DNA from: Neobacillus niacini NBRC 15566
GTDB taxonomy: Bacteria; Bacillota; Bacilli; Bacillales; Cytobacillaceae
Direction: 5' to 3'
DNA length: 64,000 nt
Assembly: GCF_001591505.1 (NCBI RefSeq)
Contig: NZ_BCVA01000030.1
Span: 1 to 64,000, forward strand
Shown: positions 17,385 to 25,866 of the stretch, one piece after another
Layout: each line of letters starts with the position of its first letter
Numbering within the stretch: position 1 is the stretch's first letter
Notes under the pieces: generated by a model
What the model was told of the DNA's origin: nothing
Seen by the model: only the letters and a program-made list of their open reading frames with translations
The model's database searches: none
Position numbers and translations under genes: made by a program

Positions 17385-17441
17385 AGGCTCTTTTCTTAAT
17401 AAATTTTGTTCTAAAACGAACATAGTTTAAGAAAAGAGCCT
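17385..17441 (+). other. Long hairpin upstream of rseP
   Basis: A perfect 15-bp stem (17385-17399 with 17427-17441) has a further 5-bp stem TGTTC/GAACA (17407-17411 with 17418-17422) inside its loop. It is not followed by T's but by A's and the rseP ribosome-binding site (AAAGGTGG), so it is more likely a leader structure or processing site than a terminator. Confidence 0.55.
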
Positions 17442-17465
17442 CTATAAAAAAGGTGGTTTTTTAGT

Positions 17466-18725
17466 TTGAGTACAGTTATTGCCTTTATTGTTATCTTTGG
17501 AGCGCTAGTCTTTTTCCATGAATTAGGCCATTTAATTTTTGCAAAACGGGCAGGTATTTTATGCCGCGAATTTGCGATTGGATTTGGACCTAAGGTTTTC
17601 TCTCATAAAAAAGGGGAAACAACGTATACCATTAGGTTGCTGCCAATAGGTGGTTTTGTCCGAATGGCAGGTGAAGACCCAGAAGTTGTCGAAATAAAAC
17701 CAGGTTATAGAATCGGGCTTTTATTCGACAAAGATAATACCGTTAATAAAATCATATTAAACAATAAAGAAAAGTATCCTGATTGCCGGATTGTTGAAGT
17801 GGAATATGCAGATATTGAACACAAGTTATTTATTAAGGGCTATCCGGATGATGACGAAGAAAGCTTGCAGACTTTCACTGTAAGCCCGACTGCAGTTACG
17901 ATTGAAAATGGAATCGAAACACAATTAGCTCCATATAACCGTCAATTTGCGTCCAAAACCCTGCCACAAAGAACCATGGCCATTTTTGCTGGCCCGATGA
18001 TGAATTTTGTCCTCGCTTTCTTTTTGTTTATTATCATTGCGTTCTTACAAGGTGTTCCAACAAACGAACCTAAATTAGGGGAAATTACAACGGATGGTGC
18101 TGCAAATGCTGCTGGTCTCCTGCAAGGTGACGTTGTCAACAGTATAAACGGTGCTGAAATTTCAAGCTGGTCCGATGTTGTTGAAATTATCAGGGAAAAT
18201 CCGAATGAGGAACTTGATTTTTCGATTACACGTGATGGGCAAGAACAAGAAATAACAGTTACTCCAAAAGAGCAAACGGTCGAGGGTGAAAAGATTGGTC
18301 TAATTGGTGTTTATAGTCCAATTGAGAAATCACCTTTAAAAGCGATTACCTCTGGTTTTACTGAGACATACTTTTGGACAAAACAAATTTTTGTGATGCT
18401 CGGTCAGTTAGTCACTGGTCAATTCTCCATCGATATGCTCTCAGGTCCGGTTGGAATATACGCTTCAACTGATACAGTTGTCCAGTCTGGTATTTACTAT
18501 GTCATGAAGTGGGCAGCTATTCTAAGCATAAACCTAGGGATTATGAACCTCTTGCCTATTCCTGCACTTGATGGAGGAAGGCTAATGTTTTTTGCAGTAG
18601 AAGCTGTAAGAGGAAAGCCGATTGATCGTCACAAGGAAGGCATGGTCCACTTTATTGGATTTGCATTGCTAATGCTCCTTATGCTGGTTGTTACCTGGAA
18701 TGATATTCAGAGGTTTTTCTTATAA
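17466..18725 (+). CDS. rseP: Site-2 intramembrane metalloprotease RseP/RasP
   Basis: It cleaves membrane-embedded anti-sigma factors and remnant signal peptides. The 419-aa protein has HELGH (His18, Glu19, His22) in the first membrane helix, a PDZ domain around residues 195-270, and the second zinc-ligand helix NLLPIPALDGGRL near the C terminus. It starts at TTG 17466 after AAAGGTGG. Proline-tRNA ligase (proS) usually follows in Bacillus; here a terminator and repeats follow. Confidence 0.96.
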   Translation: MSTVIAFIVIFGALVFFHELGHLIFAKRAGILCREFAIGFGPKVFSHKKGETTYTIRLLPIGGFVRMAGEDPEVVEIKPGYRIGLLFDKDNTVNKIILNNKEKYPDCRIVEVEYADIEHKLFIKGYPDDDEESLQTFTVSPTAVTIENGIETQLAPYNRQFASKTLPQRTMAIFAGPMMNFVLAFFLFIIIAFLQGVPTNEPKLGEITTDGAANAAGLLQGDVVNSINGAEISSWSDVVEIIRENPNEELDFSITRDGQEQEITVTPKEQTVEGEKIGLIGVYSPIEKSPLKAITSGFTETYFWTKQIFVMLGQLVTGQFSIDMLSGPVGIYASTDTVVQSGIYYVMKWAAILSINLGIMNLLPIPALDGGRLMFFAVEAVRGKPIDRHKEGMVHFIGFALLMLLMLVVTWNDIQRFFL

Positions 18726-18737
18726 GATAACTATTTT

Positions 18738-18766
18738 AAAGGGGTTCCTCAGTGAACCCCTTTTTT
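18738..18766 (+). terminator. Terminator of rseP
   Basis: A perfect 10-bp stem AAAGGGGTTC/GAACCCCTTT with a 6-nt loop, followed by T's. Confidence 0.9.
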
Positions 18767-18768
18767 AT

Positions 18769-18930
18769 TGCCCGAAAAAGAAATAGGGAGACTTTTCGGT
18801 AGGAAAGAGAAGCCCCAGGTGCCCGAAAAAGTAAAAAAGAGATTGTTCGGTAGGATAGAGGAGCCCCATGCCCAAAAAGACAATAAAGAAATCTTTCGGT
18901 CAAATAGAATTTGCCTGAATGCCCATCTTG
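18769..18930. repeat. Tandem array of about 50-bp dyad repeats before polC
   Basis: Three consecutive units start at 18769, 18820 and 18869, with a partial fourth (TGCCC) at about 18920. Each complete unit has a left box CCGAAAAA (third copy CCAAAAA) and a right box TTTTCGG/GTTCGG/TTTCGG about 24 bp later, so each unit can form a hairpin. The third copy is the most diverged. There is no coding capacity. Confidence 0.75.
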
Positions 18931-19015
18931 AATAGAAAGCGGAATGGCTGTAAATTTTATTTACTTTTTTGGTTTTATTTTTCTGTCGAAATACGCCGAA
19001 TGATTATGTATCATA

Positions 19016-19024
19016 TGATATAAT
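19016..19024 (+). promoter_or_regulatory. Extended -10 promoter of polC
   Basis: TGATATAAT (TGn plus a perfect TATAAT) lies about 54 bp upstream of the polC start. The -35 region is poor. Confidence 0.55.
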
Positions 19025-19077
19025 TACTTTTTGATAATAGTTACATTAAAAGATTTATATAGATGGGAGAGGGAATG

Positions 19078-22000
19078 ATGAGCGAACATGCCTCTGGCAA
19101 AAAAGAGCGATTCTTACTCTTGCTCCAGCAACTAGAATTAATAGAGGACGCTGTTGTAGCACAATTTCAAAATGCACAAATTGAGAGATTTATTGTAGAA
19201 AAGAAGGCAAGAAAATGGCATTTTCAATTTTTACTAGAAAAAATTCTTCCTTATAGTTTGTATCTTCGTTTTACTACTCAACTTGAAAGAAAATTCTCAA
19301 ATATAGCTAATATTACCTATGATTTAAAAGTTGAAGATCAAAGCTTTCATCCAGAATTACTTCTAGAGTATTGGAATCATAGTATTCAACAAATCGATGG
19401 TATCTCTCCGCCAATGCTAAAATTATTGAATGAACAAGTGCCGACTGTTAGTGGTAATAAGGTAACCATTTCAGTACGCAATGAGACGGAAGGTATGGCC
19501 TTAAAGAAGAAATATGGCACGATGATTACCGACCTCTACCAATCGTTCGGATTTCCGAGTTTAACAGTTGAAACGGACATTAATAATGTAGAGAAAAATG
19601 ACGAATACCAACAATTTTTATTAGCAAAACAAAAAGAAGATCAAGAACGCGGACTCATGGCCTTAGCTGATTTACAAAAGAAAGAAGCGGAGAAGGATGC
19701 AGGAGGGGCAGTTTCTGAAGGTCCACTCTCAATTGGTCTTACAATTAAGGATGATTCAGACCTGCGAAACATGATTGATATAGTGGATGAAGAAAGAAGA
19801 GTCACAGTAGAAGGGTTTATTTTTGACGCAGAGACAAGAGAGTTAAGAAGTGGCCGTACGCTCTTAACCTTTAAGGTTACGGATTACACAAGTTCTCTCA
19901 TGGTTAAAATGTTTTCACGGGATAAAGAAGACGCAGCCCTTTACCAGCTCGTCAAAAAAGGTATGTGGGTAAGGGTACGAGGCAGCATTCAAAATGATAC
20001 CTTTGTACGTGATTTAGTCATGATTGGAAATGATATAAACGAAATCAAACCAGAGGGTCGTAAAGATACAGCTCCAGAGGATCAAAAACGTGTAGAGCTC
20101 CATCTTCATACTCCTATGAGTTCAATGGATGCAGTTACTCCTGTAGGGACGCTGATAGCTCAGGCAAAAAAGTGGGGACATAAAGCGATTGCTGTTACTG
20201 ACCATGCTGTTGCCCAATCCTTCCCTGAAGCTTATGGTGCAGGAAAGAAAAATGATATTAAAATTCTTTATGGTGTAGAAGTAAATCTTGTGGATGATGG
20301 TGTGCCGATTGCCTATAATGATGTCCATCGGTTATTAGCAGAAGATACATTTATTGTTTTTGACGTTGAAACCACGGGTCTATCAGCAGTGTACGATACG
20401 ATCATTGAATTAGCTGCCGTTAAAATTCAAAACGGGGAAATAATTGATCGCTTTGAATCATTCGCGAATCCGCATCATCGTTTATCGGCAACCACGATAA
20501 ACCTTACAGGAATTACTGATGATATGGTGCAAAATGCTCCTGAAGTCGGAGAAGTAATACAAAGATTTCATGAGTGGGTAGGAGACGGAATCCTTGTTGC
20601 TCATAATGCTTCTTTCGATATGGGTTTCCTTAATGTTGGGTATAAAAATATAGGACTAGAAAAGGCAAAAAATCCTGTTATTGATACCCTAGAGCTAGGT
20701 AGATTCCTGTATCCAGAACTGAAAAATCATCGTTTAAATACATTAGCCAAAAAGTTTGATATCGAATTAACACAGCACCATAGAGCTATATACGACGCAG
20801 AAGCTACCGGGTATTTACTCTTAAAAATGCTTAAGGACTCATTAGAAAAAGGGATTGAATACCACGATCAATTTAACGATAACATGGGGAAAGGAAATGC
20901 CTATCAACGTGCACGTCCGTATCATTGTACGTTACTTGCGCAAACGGAAGTTGGTTTAAAGAACTTATTTAAACTCGTATCCATTTCACATATTGAATAC
21001 TTTTATAGAGTACCAAGACTGCCACGGTCGGTCCTACAAAAATACAGAGAAGGGATTATTGTTGGTTCCGGCTGTAATAAAGGGGAAGTTTTTGAAGGAA
21101 TGATGCAAAAATCCCCTGATGAAGTGGAAGCGGCGGCGCAATTCTATGATTACCTTGAAGTTATGCCGAAGGAAGTAAATGCTCCATTGATTGAAATGGA
21201 ACTAGTTCGTGATGAAAAGGCACTTGAAGATATCATTGGGAATATAGTAAAACTTGGCGATAAATTAGGTATTCCGGTCGTTGCAACGGGTAATGTACAT
21301 TATTTAAATGAGAATGATAAGATCTACCGAAAAATATTAGTTAATTCACAAGGTGGAGCAAACCCGTTAAATCGTCACAAATTACCTGATGTCCATTTTA
21401 GAACAACCAATGAAATGCTTGCAGCGTTTTCTTTCCTTGGAGGAGAAAAGGCGAAGGAAATTGTTATTACCAATACAAACAAGATAGCAGATATGATTGA
21501 TGTCATTAAGCCGATTAAAGATGACTTATACACGCCAAGGATTGAAGGCGCAGATGAAGAAATGCGCGAAATGAGTTATTCGATGGCAAAGAAGATTTAC
21601 GGAGAACCGCTTCCAGAAATCGTAGAAGCACGCCTTGAAAAAGAATTGAAAAGCATCATCGGCCATGGTTTCGCTGTTATTTACTTGATTTCCCATAAAC
21701 TAGTGAAAAAATCCCTGGATGATGGATATCTTGTTGGATCACGTGGATCTGTAGGTTCTTCTTTTGTTGCAACAATGACGGAAATTACCGAAGTGAATCC
21801 ATTGCCCCCTCATTACGTCTGTCCAACCTGTAAGCATTCGGAATTCTTCAATGACGGTTCTGTTGGATCAGGATTTGATTTACCAGATAAAGACTGTCCG
21901 CAATGTGGAGGTAAATACCGAAAAGACGGACATGACATTCCCTTTGAAACCTTCCTTGGTTTTAAAGGGGACAAGGTTCCCGATATCGACTTGAACTTCT

Positions 22001-23400
22001 CCGGTGAGTATCAGCCGCGTGCTCATAACTACACGAAGGTTCTTTTTGGAGAAGACAATGTATTTCGAGCTGGTACGATTGGAACAGTAGCAGATAAAAC
22101 AGCTTTCGGATATGTGAAAGCATATCAGCAGGACAATAATTTACAATTACGCGGAGCGGAAATAGAAAGACTTGCTTCCGGTTGTACAGGTGTAAAACGA
22201 ACAACTGGTCAGCATCCAGGTGGTATTATCGTTATTCCTGATTATATGGATGTCTATGACTTTTCACCAATACAGTTCCCTGCAGATGATAGAAACTCTG
22301 AATGGAAGACAACACATTTTGATTTCCATTCCATTCACGATAATGTCTTAAAGCTTGATATACTTGGTCACGACGATCCAACCGTAATCAGAATGCTGCA
22401 AGACCTCAGTGGAATGGACCCAAAAACGATTCCAACAGATGATCCAGAAGTAATGAAAATTTTTAGTGGAACTGAATCATTAGGTGTTACGGAACAGCAA
22501 ATTATGTGTAAAACAGGTACCCTTGGGATTCCTGAATTCGGTACACGATTTGTCCGCCAAATGTTAGAAGATACAAAACCTACAACTTTTTCTGAACTTG
22601 TCCAAATTTCCGGTCTGTCACATGGAACGGATGTATGGCTCGGTAACGCACAAGAATTAATCCATAACAACATCTGTAATCTGAGTGAAGTTATTGGCTG
22701 TCGTGATGATATCATGGTCTACCTTATTTATCAGGGACTAGAACCATCATTTGCTTTTAAAATAATGGAGTCAGTTCGTAAAGGGAAAGGACTCTCAGAA
22801 GAAATGGAAGCAGAAATGCGTCGTAACGAAGTACCGGAATGGTATATTGATTCTTGTAAAAAGATAAAATATATGTTCCCTAAGGCCCACGCAGCGGCCT
22901 ATGTATTGATGGCTGTTAGAATTGCCTATTTCAAGGTTCATTTGCCGCTTTTATATTACGCTGCCTATTTTACGGTTCGTGCAGAAGATTTTGATTTAGA
23001 GGTAATGACAAGAGGTTCTGAATCGATTCGTGCAAAGATAGAGGAAATAAATGCAAAAGGCCTTGAAGCGTCAAATAAGGAAAAAAACCTATTAACTGTT
23101 CTCGAGTTGGCCCTTGAAATGGTGGAACGGGGTTTTTCTTTCCAAAACTATGATTTATATAAATCCGATGCATCTGAGTTTATTATTGAAGAAAATTCAT
23201 TAATCCCTCCATTTAATTCAATACCAGGGCTTGGAACAAATGCCGCTTATAACATTGTAAAGGCAAGAAAAGATGGAGAATTTCTATCTAAAGAGGACTT
23301 ACAGCAACGTGGTAAAGTGTCAAAAACTATACTAGAATATTTAGATAAGCAAGGCTGTCTAGGATCTTTACCAGATCAAAATCAGCTATCCTTATTCTAA
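19078..23400 (+). CDS. polC: DNA polymerase III PolC-type alpha subunit
   Basis: It is the main replicative polymerase of low-GC Gram-positives, with built-in proofreading. From the chosen start it is 1440 aa, matching the family. Domains in order: N-terminal and OB domains, PHP domain (ELHLHTPMSSMDAVT, about residue 339), DnaQ-like exonuclease interrupting the PHP (VFDVETTGL, about 424; DMGFLN; HRAIYDAEAT), the Cys4 zinc element (CPTC..CPQC), the polymerase palm with DIDLNFSGEYQ (about 969), and the HhH segment near the end. It terminates in DQNQLSLF, a beta-clamp-binding peptide. Starts at 19063, 19075 and 19078 are all in frame; 19078 is best spaced from GGGAG. Confidence 0.97.
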   Translation: MSEHASGKKERFLLLLQQLELIEDAVVAQFQNAQIERFIVEKKARKWHFQFLLEKILPYSLYLRFTTQLERKFSNIANITYDLKVEDQSFHPELLLEYWNHSIQQIDGISPPMLKLLNEQVPTVSGNKVTISVRNETEGMALKKKYGTMITDLYQSFGFPSLTVETDINNVEKNDEYQQFLLAKQKEDQERGLMALADLQKKEAEKDAGGAVSEGPLSIGLTIKDDSDLRNMIDIVDEERRVTVEGFIFDAETRELRSGRTLLTFKVTDYTSSLMVKMFSRDKEDAALYQLVKKGMWVRVRGSIQNDTFVRDLVMIGNDINEIKPEGRKDTAPEDQKRVELHLHTPMSSMDAVTPVGTLIAQAKKWGHKAIAVTDHAVAQSFPEAYGAGKKNDIKILYGVEVNLVDDGVPIAYNDVHRLLAEDTFIVFDVETTGLSAVYDTIIELAAVKIQNGEIIDRFESFANPHHRLSATTINLTGITDDMVQNAPEVGEVIQRFHEWVGDGILVAHNASFDMGFLNVGYKNIGLEKAKNPVIDTLELGRFLYPELKNHRLNTLAKKFDIELTQHHRAIYDAEATGYLLLKMLKDSLEKGIEYHDQFNDNMGKGNAYQRARPYHCTLLAQTEVGLKNLFKLVSISHIEYFYRVPRLPRSVLQKYREGIIVGSGCNKGEVFEGMMQKSPDEVEAAAQFYDYLEVMPKEVNAPLIEMELVRDEKALEDIIGNIVKLGDKLGIPVVATGNVHYLNENDKIYRKILVNSQGGANPLNRHKLPDVHFRTTNEMLAAFSFLGGEKAKEIVITNTNKIADMIDVIKPIKDDLYTPRIEGADEEMREMSYSMAKKIYGEPLPEIVEARLEKELKSIIGHGFAVIYLISHKLVKKSLDDGYLVGSRGSVGSSFVATMTEITEVNPLPPHYVCPTCKHSEFFNDGSVGSGFDLPDKDCPQCGGKYRKDGHDIPFETFLGFKGDKVPDIDLNFSGEYQPRAHNYTKVLFGEDNVFRAGTIGTVADKTAFGYVKAYQQDNNLQLRGAEIERLASGCTGVKRTTGQHPGGIIVIPDYMDVYDFSPIQFPADDRNSEWKTTHFDFHSIHDNVLKLDILGHDDPTVIRMLQDLSGMDPKTIPTDDPEVMKIFSGTESLGVTEQQIMCKTGTLGIPEFGTRFVRQMLEDTKPTTFSELVQISGLSHGTDVWLGNAQELIHNNICNLSEVIGCRDDIMVYLIYQGLEPSFAFKIMESVRKGKGLSEEMEAEMRRNEVPEWYIDSCKKIKYMFPKAHAAAYVLMAVRIAYFKVHLPLLYYAAYFTVRAEDFDLEVMTRGSESIRAKIEEINAKGLEASNKEKNLLTVLELALEMVERGFSFQNYDLYKSDASEFIIEENSLIPPFNSIPGLGTNAAYNIVKARKDGEFLSKEDLQQRGKVSKTILEYLDKQGCLGSLPDQNQLSLF

Positions 23401-23432
23401 ATAGTAAAAACCTTGATCTAATGCCTTTCGGT

Positions 23433-23461
23433 TTGCATATAAAATTTGGTTATGGTATAGT
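23433..23461 (+). promoter_or_regulatory. Promoter of the rimP leader
   Basis: TTGCAT (23433-23438), a 17-bp spacer and TATAGT (23456-23461). It fires directly into the terminator hairpin at 23495. Confidence 0.6.
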
Positions 23462-23464
23462 TTT

Positions 23465-23525
23465 ATTGGAAATACTAAGAAATACTCTCGTGTTAAAGAG
23501 TGGGGAAACCCGCTCTTTCGTTTTT
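23465..23525 (+). ncRNA. rimP leader (attenuator-type RNA upstream of rimP-nusA)
   Basis: A short transcript from the promoter above would run into a strong intrinsic terminator: a 10-bp stem AAAGAGTGGG/CCCGCTCTTT (23495-23504 with 23509-23518, one G-U) closing a GAAA loop, followed by five T's after CG. A leader with a terminator at this place, upstream of rimP-nusA, is known in Bacillales as the rimP leader. The same hairpin also terminates polC readthrough. The 5' boundary is approximate. Confidence 0.65.
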
Positions 23526-23549
23526 GTATTGGACAATTTTACAGAGTTA

Positions 23550-23580
23550 TTGATAAAACTTTCCGTGAAATACGTATAAT
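23550..23580 (+). promoter_or_regulatory. Candidate second promoter of the rimP-nusA operon
   Basis: TTGATA (23550-23555) and a perfect TATAAT (23575-23580), with a long 19-bp spacer. It lies downstream of the leader terminator, so it would bypass the attenuator. Confidence 0.4.
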
Positions 23581-23612
23581 ATGGGTGAAAATGTCGGTAA
23601 AGGAGGTTAAAC

Positions 23613-24083
23613 ATGAGCAAAGTAACGGAAGTAGTAGAAGAGCTAACTCAGCCAATCTTGAAAGAATTAGAATTAGAATTGGTGGAAATTGAGTTTGTTA
23701 AAGAAGGGAAAAATTGGTTTCTTCGCGTATATATTGATAAGGAAAACGGTGTTGATATTGAGGACTGTGGCATTGTCAGTGAACGGCTTAGTGAAAAACT
23801 CGATGAGCTTGACCCGATAACCCAAAATTATTTTCTTGAGGTTTCGTCCCCTGGTGCAGAAAGACCCCTGAAAAAGGCGAAGGACTTCGAAAAGGCAATT
23901 GGTAAAAATGTGTTCATTAAAACATACGAACCTATTGACGGTGAAAAAGGATTTGAAGGAAAGTTACTTGATTATGATGGGCAGACAGTAAAGGTTGAAA
24001 TCAAAATCAAAACCCGTAAAAAAGTCATCGAGATTCCTTTTGAAAAAGTGGCTAGTGCAAGGCTAGCAGTTATTTTTTCATAA
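23613..24083 (+). CDS. rimP: Ribosome maturation factor RimP
   Basis: It assists 30S subunit maturation. The 156-aa protein has the family features LELVEIEFVKEGKNWFLRVYIDKENGVDIEDC (about residues 21-52 in outline), FLEVSSPGAERPLKKAKDF and a C-terminal SH3-like half. AAAGGAGG precedes the ATG. First gene of the run rimP-nusA-rnpM-ylxQ-infB-ylxP-rbfA, with short gaps or overlaps throughout. Confidence 0.96.
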   Translation: MSKVTEVVEELTQPILKELELELVEIEFVKEGKNWFLRVYIDKENGVDIEDCGIVSERLSEKLDELDPITQNYFLEVSSPGAERPLKKAKDFEKAIGKNVFIKTYEPIDGEKGFEGKLLDYDGQTVKVEIKIKTRKKVIEIPFEKVASARLAVIFS

Positions 24084-24123
24084 TAAAAGATAATATATAT
24101 GAAAGATAGGGGGATATGATCAA

Positions 24124-25245
24124 ATGAGCAGCGAATTATTAGATGCTCTTACAATACTAGAAAGAGAAAAGGGCATTTCTAGAGATGTTTTAATCGATGC
24201 GATTGAAGCCGCACTGATCTCGGCATATCGACGCAATTTTAATCAAGCCCAAAATGTTCGAATTGATTTAAATCTGGGAACAGGCTCCATGCGTGTTTTT
24301 GCCAGAAAAGAAGTAGTGGATGAAGTTTTTGACCCTCGTCTTGAAATATCATTAACAGATGCCAGAAACATTAACCCTAATTATGCTGTTGAAGATGTAG
24401 TTGAAATGGAAGTAACTCCTAAGGACTTTGGAAGAATTGCAGCCCAAACAGCCAAGCAAGTTGTTACCCAAAGAGTGAGGGAAGCTGAAAGAGGCATCAT
24501 TTATTCTGAATTTATTGACCGTGAAGAAGATATTATGACCGGAATTGTTCAAAGACTTGATTCAAAGTTTATTTATGTGAGTCTTGGAAAAATTGAAGCT
24601 TTGCTCCCTGTTAATGAACAAATGCCAAATGAGCGGTATAAGCCACATGACCGTATAAAGGTGTTTATTACGAAGGTTGAGAAGACTACGAAAGGTCCAC
24701 AAATTTTCGTATCACGTACTCATCCTGGATTACTTAAAAGATTGTTCGAGATAGAAGTTCCAGAAATATATGATGGGACAGTTGAGATCAAATCAGTAGC
24801 TCGTGAAGCAGGAGACCGTTCGAAAATTTCTGTTCATTCGGATAACAATGAAGTTGATCCAGTCGGATCTTGCGTAGGTCCAAAAGGTACAAGGGTTCAA
24901 GCTGTTGTGAATGAATTGAAGGGTGAAAAAATCGATATTGTTAAATGGTCCGATAATCCTGTCGTCTTTGTTGCGAATTCTTTAAGCCCTTCTAAAGTAT
25001 TAGATGTCATGGTGAATGAATCTGAAAAAGCTACCACAGTCGTTGTACCAGATTATCAACTTTCACTGGCAATTGGGAAGCGCGGACAAAATGCCCGTTT
25101 GGCTGCAAAGTTGACCGGTTGGAAAATAGATATCAAATCAGAAACCGAAGCACGTGAATTAGGAATCTATCCACGTGAGGAAATGATTCGACTTTTTGAT
25201 GATCAAGTTGATGTAGACTTTAATGATGAAGATGAAAAGGAATAA
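24124..25245 (+). CDS. nusA: Transcription termination/antitermination factor NusA
   Basis: It binds RNA polymerase and nascent RNA to modulate pausing and termination. The 373-aa protein has the N-terminal polymerase-binding domain, an S1 domain (about 135-200, IMTGIVQRLDSKFIYVSLGKIEALLPVNEQ), and two KH domains (VGSCVGPKGTRVQAVVNEL; SLAIGKRGQNARLAAKLTGW). As usual in Firmicutes the acidic C-terminal repeats of E. coli NusA are absent. Confidence 0.97.
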   Translation: MSSELLDALTILEREKGISRDVLIDAIEAALISAYRRNFNQAQNVRIDLNLGTGSMRVFARKEVVDEVFDPRLEISLTDARNINPNYAVEDVVEMEVTPKDFGRIAAQTAKQVVTQRVREAERGIIYSEFIDREEDIMTGIVQRLDSKFIYVSLGKIEALLPVNEQMPNERYKPHDRIKVFITKVEKTTKGPQIFVSRTHPGLLKRLFEIEVPEIYDGTVEIKSVAREAGDRSKISVHSDNNEVDPVGSCVGPKGTRVQAVVNELKGEKIDIVKWSDNPVVFVANSLSPSKVLDVMVNESEKATTVVVPDYQLSLAIGKRGQNARLAAKLTGWKIDIKSETEARELGIYPREEMIRLFDDQVDVDFNDEDEKE

Positions 25246-25263
25246 GAAGTGAGGTGAATGATC

Positions 25264-25548
25264 GTGAACAATCGTAAAAAAGTTCCTATGCGGAAGTGTG
25301 TCGCAACCGGCGAAATGAAGCCGAAAAAAGAACTCGTTCGCATCGTTCGCTCAAAAGAAGGGGAAGTATCTATCGACTTAACTGGAAAAAAGTCGGGCAG
25401 AGGTGCATACCTTTCAAAGGACAAGGAAGCGGTCCTACTAGCCAAGAAGAAAAACATCCTTTCTAATCATTTAGAAGTTTCGATAAGTGAAACCTTATAC
25501 GAGGAACTTTTGGAATTGATAGAAAAGGATAACAGGCAATCCATATGA
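25264..25548 (+). CDS. rnpM: YlxR/RnpM, RNase P-associated RNA-binding protein
   Basis: A small basic DUF448 protein; the family has been linked to modulation of RNase P. The 94-aa product carries PMRKCVATGEMKPKKELVRIVRS and GKKSGRGAYLS. The GTG at 25264 is preferred because GAGGTG (25251-25256) is then 7 bp upstream and the N terminus reads MNNRKKVPMRKC; the ATG at 25258 is only 1 bp from that site. Its stop overlaps the ylxQ start by 4 bp (ATGA). Confidence 0.93.
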   Translation: MNNRKKVPMRKCVATGEMKPKKELVRIVRSKEGEVSIDLTGKKSGRGAYLSKDKEAVLLAKKKNILSNHLEVSISETLYEELLELIEKDNRQSI

Positions 25549-25847
25549 ATACACATCCATGGATGTCGTTACTTGGCTTAGCAAATCGAGCACGGAAAAT
25601 CATATCGGGTGAGGAGCTTTCTGTTAAGGAGATACGAGGCGGAAAAGCAAAGCTCGTACTTTTATCGGCAGATGCATCTGCAAATACGACAAAGAAAATT
25701 ACAGATAAATGTAAGTCATACCAAGTTCCATATAAACTAGTGGAAGATCGCCACCTTCTGGGCCAAGCGATTGGCAAAGAAGCCCGCGTTGTTGTAGCTG
25801 TACTGGATGATGGATTTGCAAAAAAATTGATGACGTTGCTCGATTAA
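25545..25847 (+). CDS. ylxQ: YlxQ, L7Ae-like RNA-binding ribosomal protein
   Basis: A 100-aa member of the L7Ae/L30e/S12e family, which binds kink-turn RNA. Visible features: LLGLANRARKIISGEE near the N terminus, KLVLLSADASANTTKKI, and HLLGQAIGKEARVVVAVLDDGFAKKL at the C terminus. Translationally coupled to rnpM by ATGA and 19 bp ahead of infB. Confidence 0.94.
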   Translation: MNTHPWMSLLGLANRARKIISGEELSVKEIRGGKAKLVLLSADASANTTKKITDKCKSYQVPYKLVEDRHLLGQAIGKEARVVVAVLDDGFAKKLMTLLD

Positions 25848-25866
25848 TTTTAGCGGGGGTGAAAAT

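Larger units (their letters stand above)
18767..19077. other. Non-coding gap rseP-polC; proS absent
   Basis: Apart from the repeat array and the polC promoter, no gene or proS remnant is seen. B. subtilis carries proS (about 1.7 kb) at this junction. Confidence 0.6.

Noticed and set aside
18769..18930. CRISPR array or remnant coding sequence
   Set aside because: The units are diverged tandem dyads without spacers, and no frame gives a protein-like sequence.
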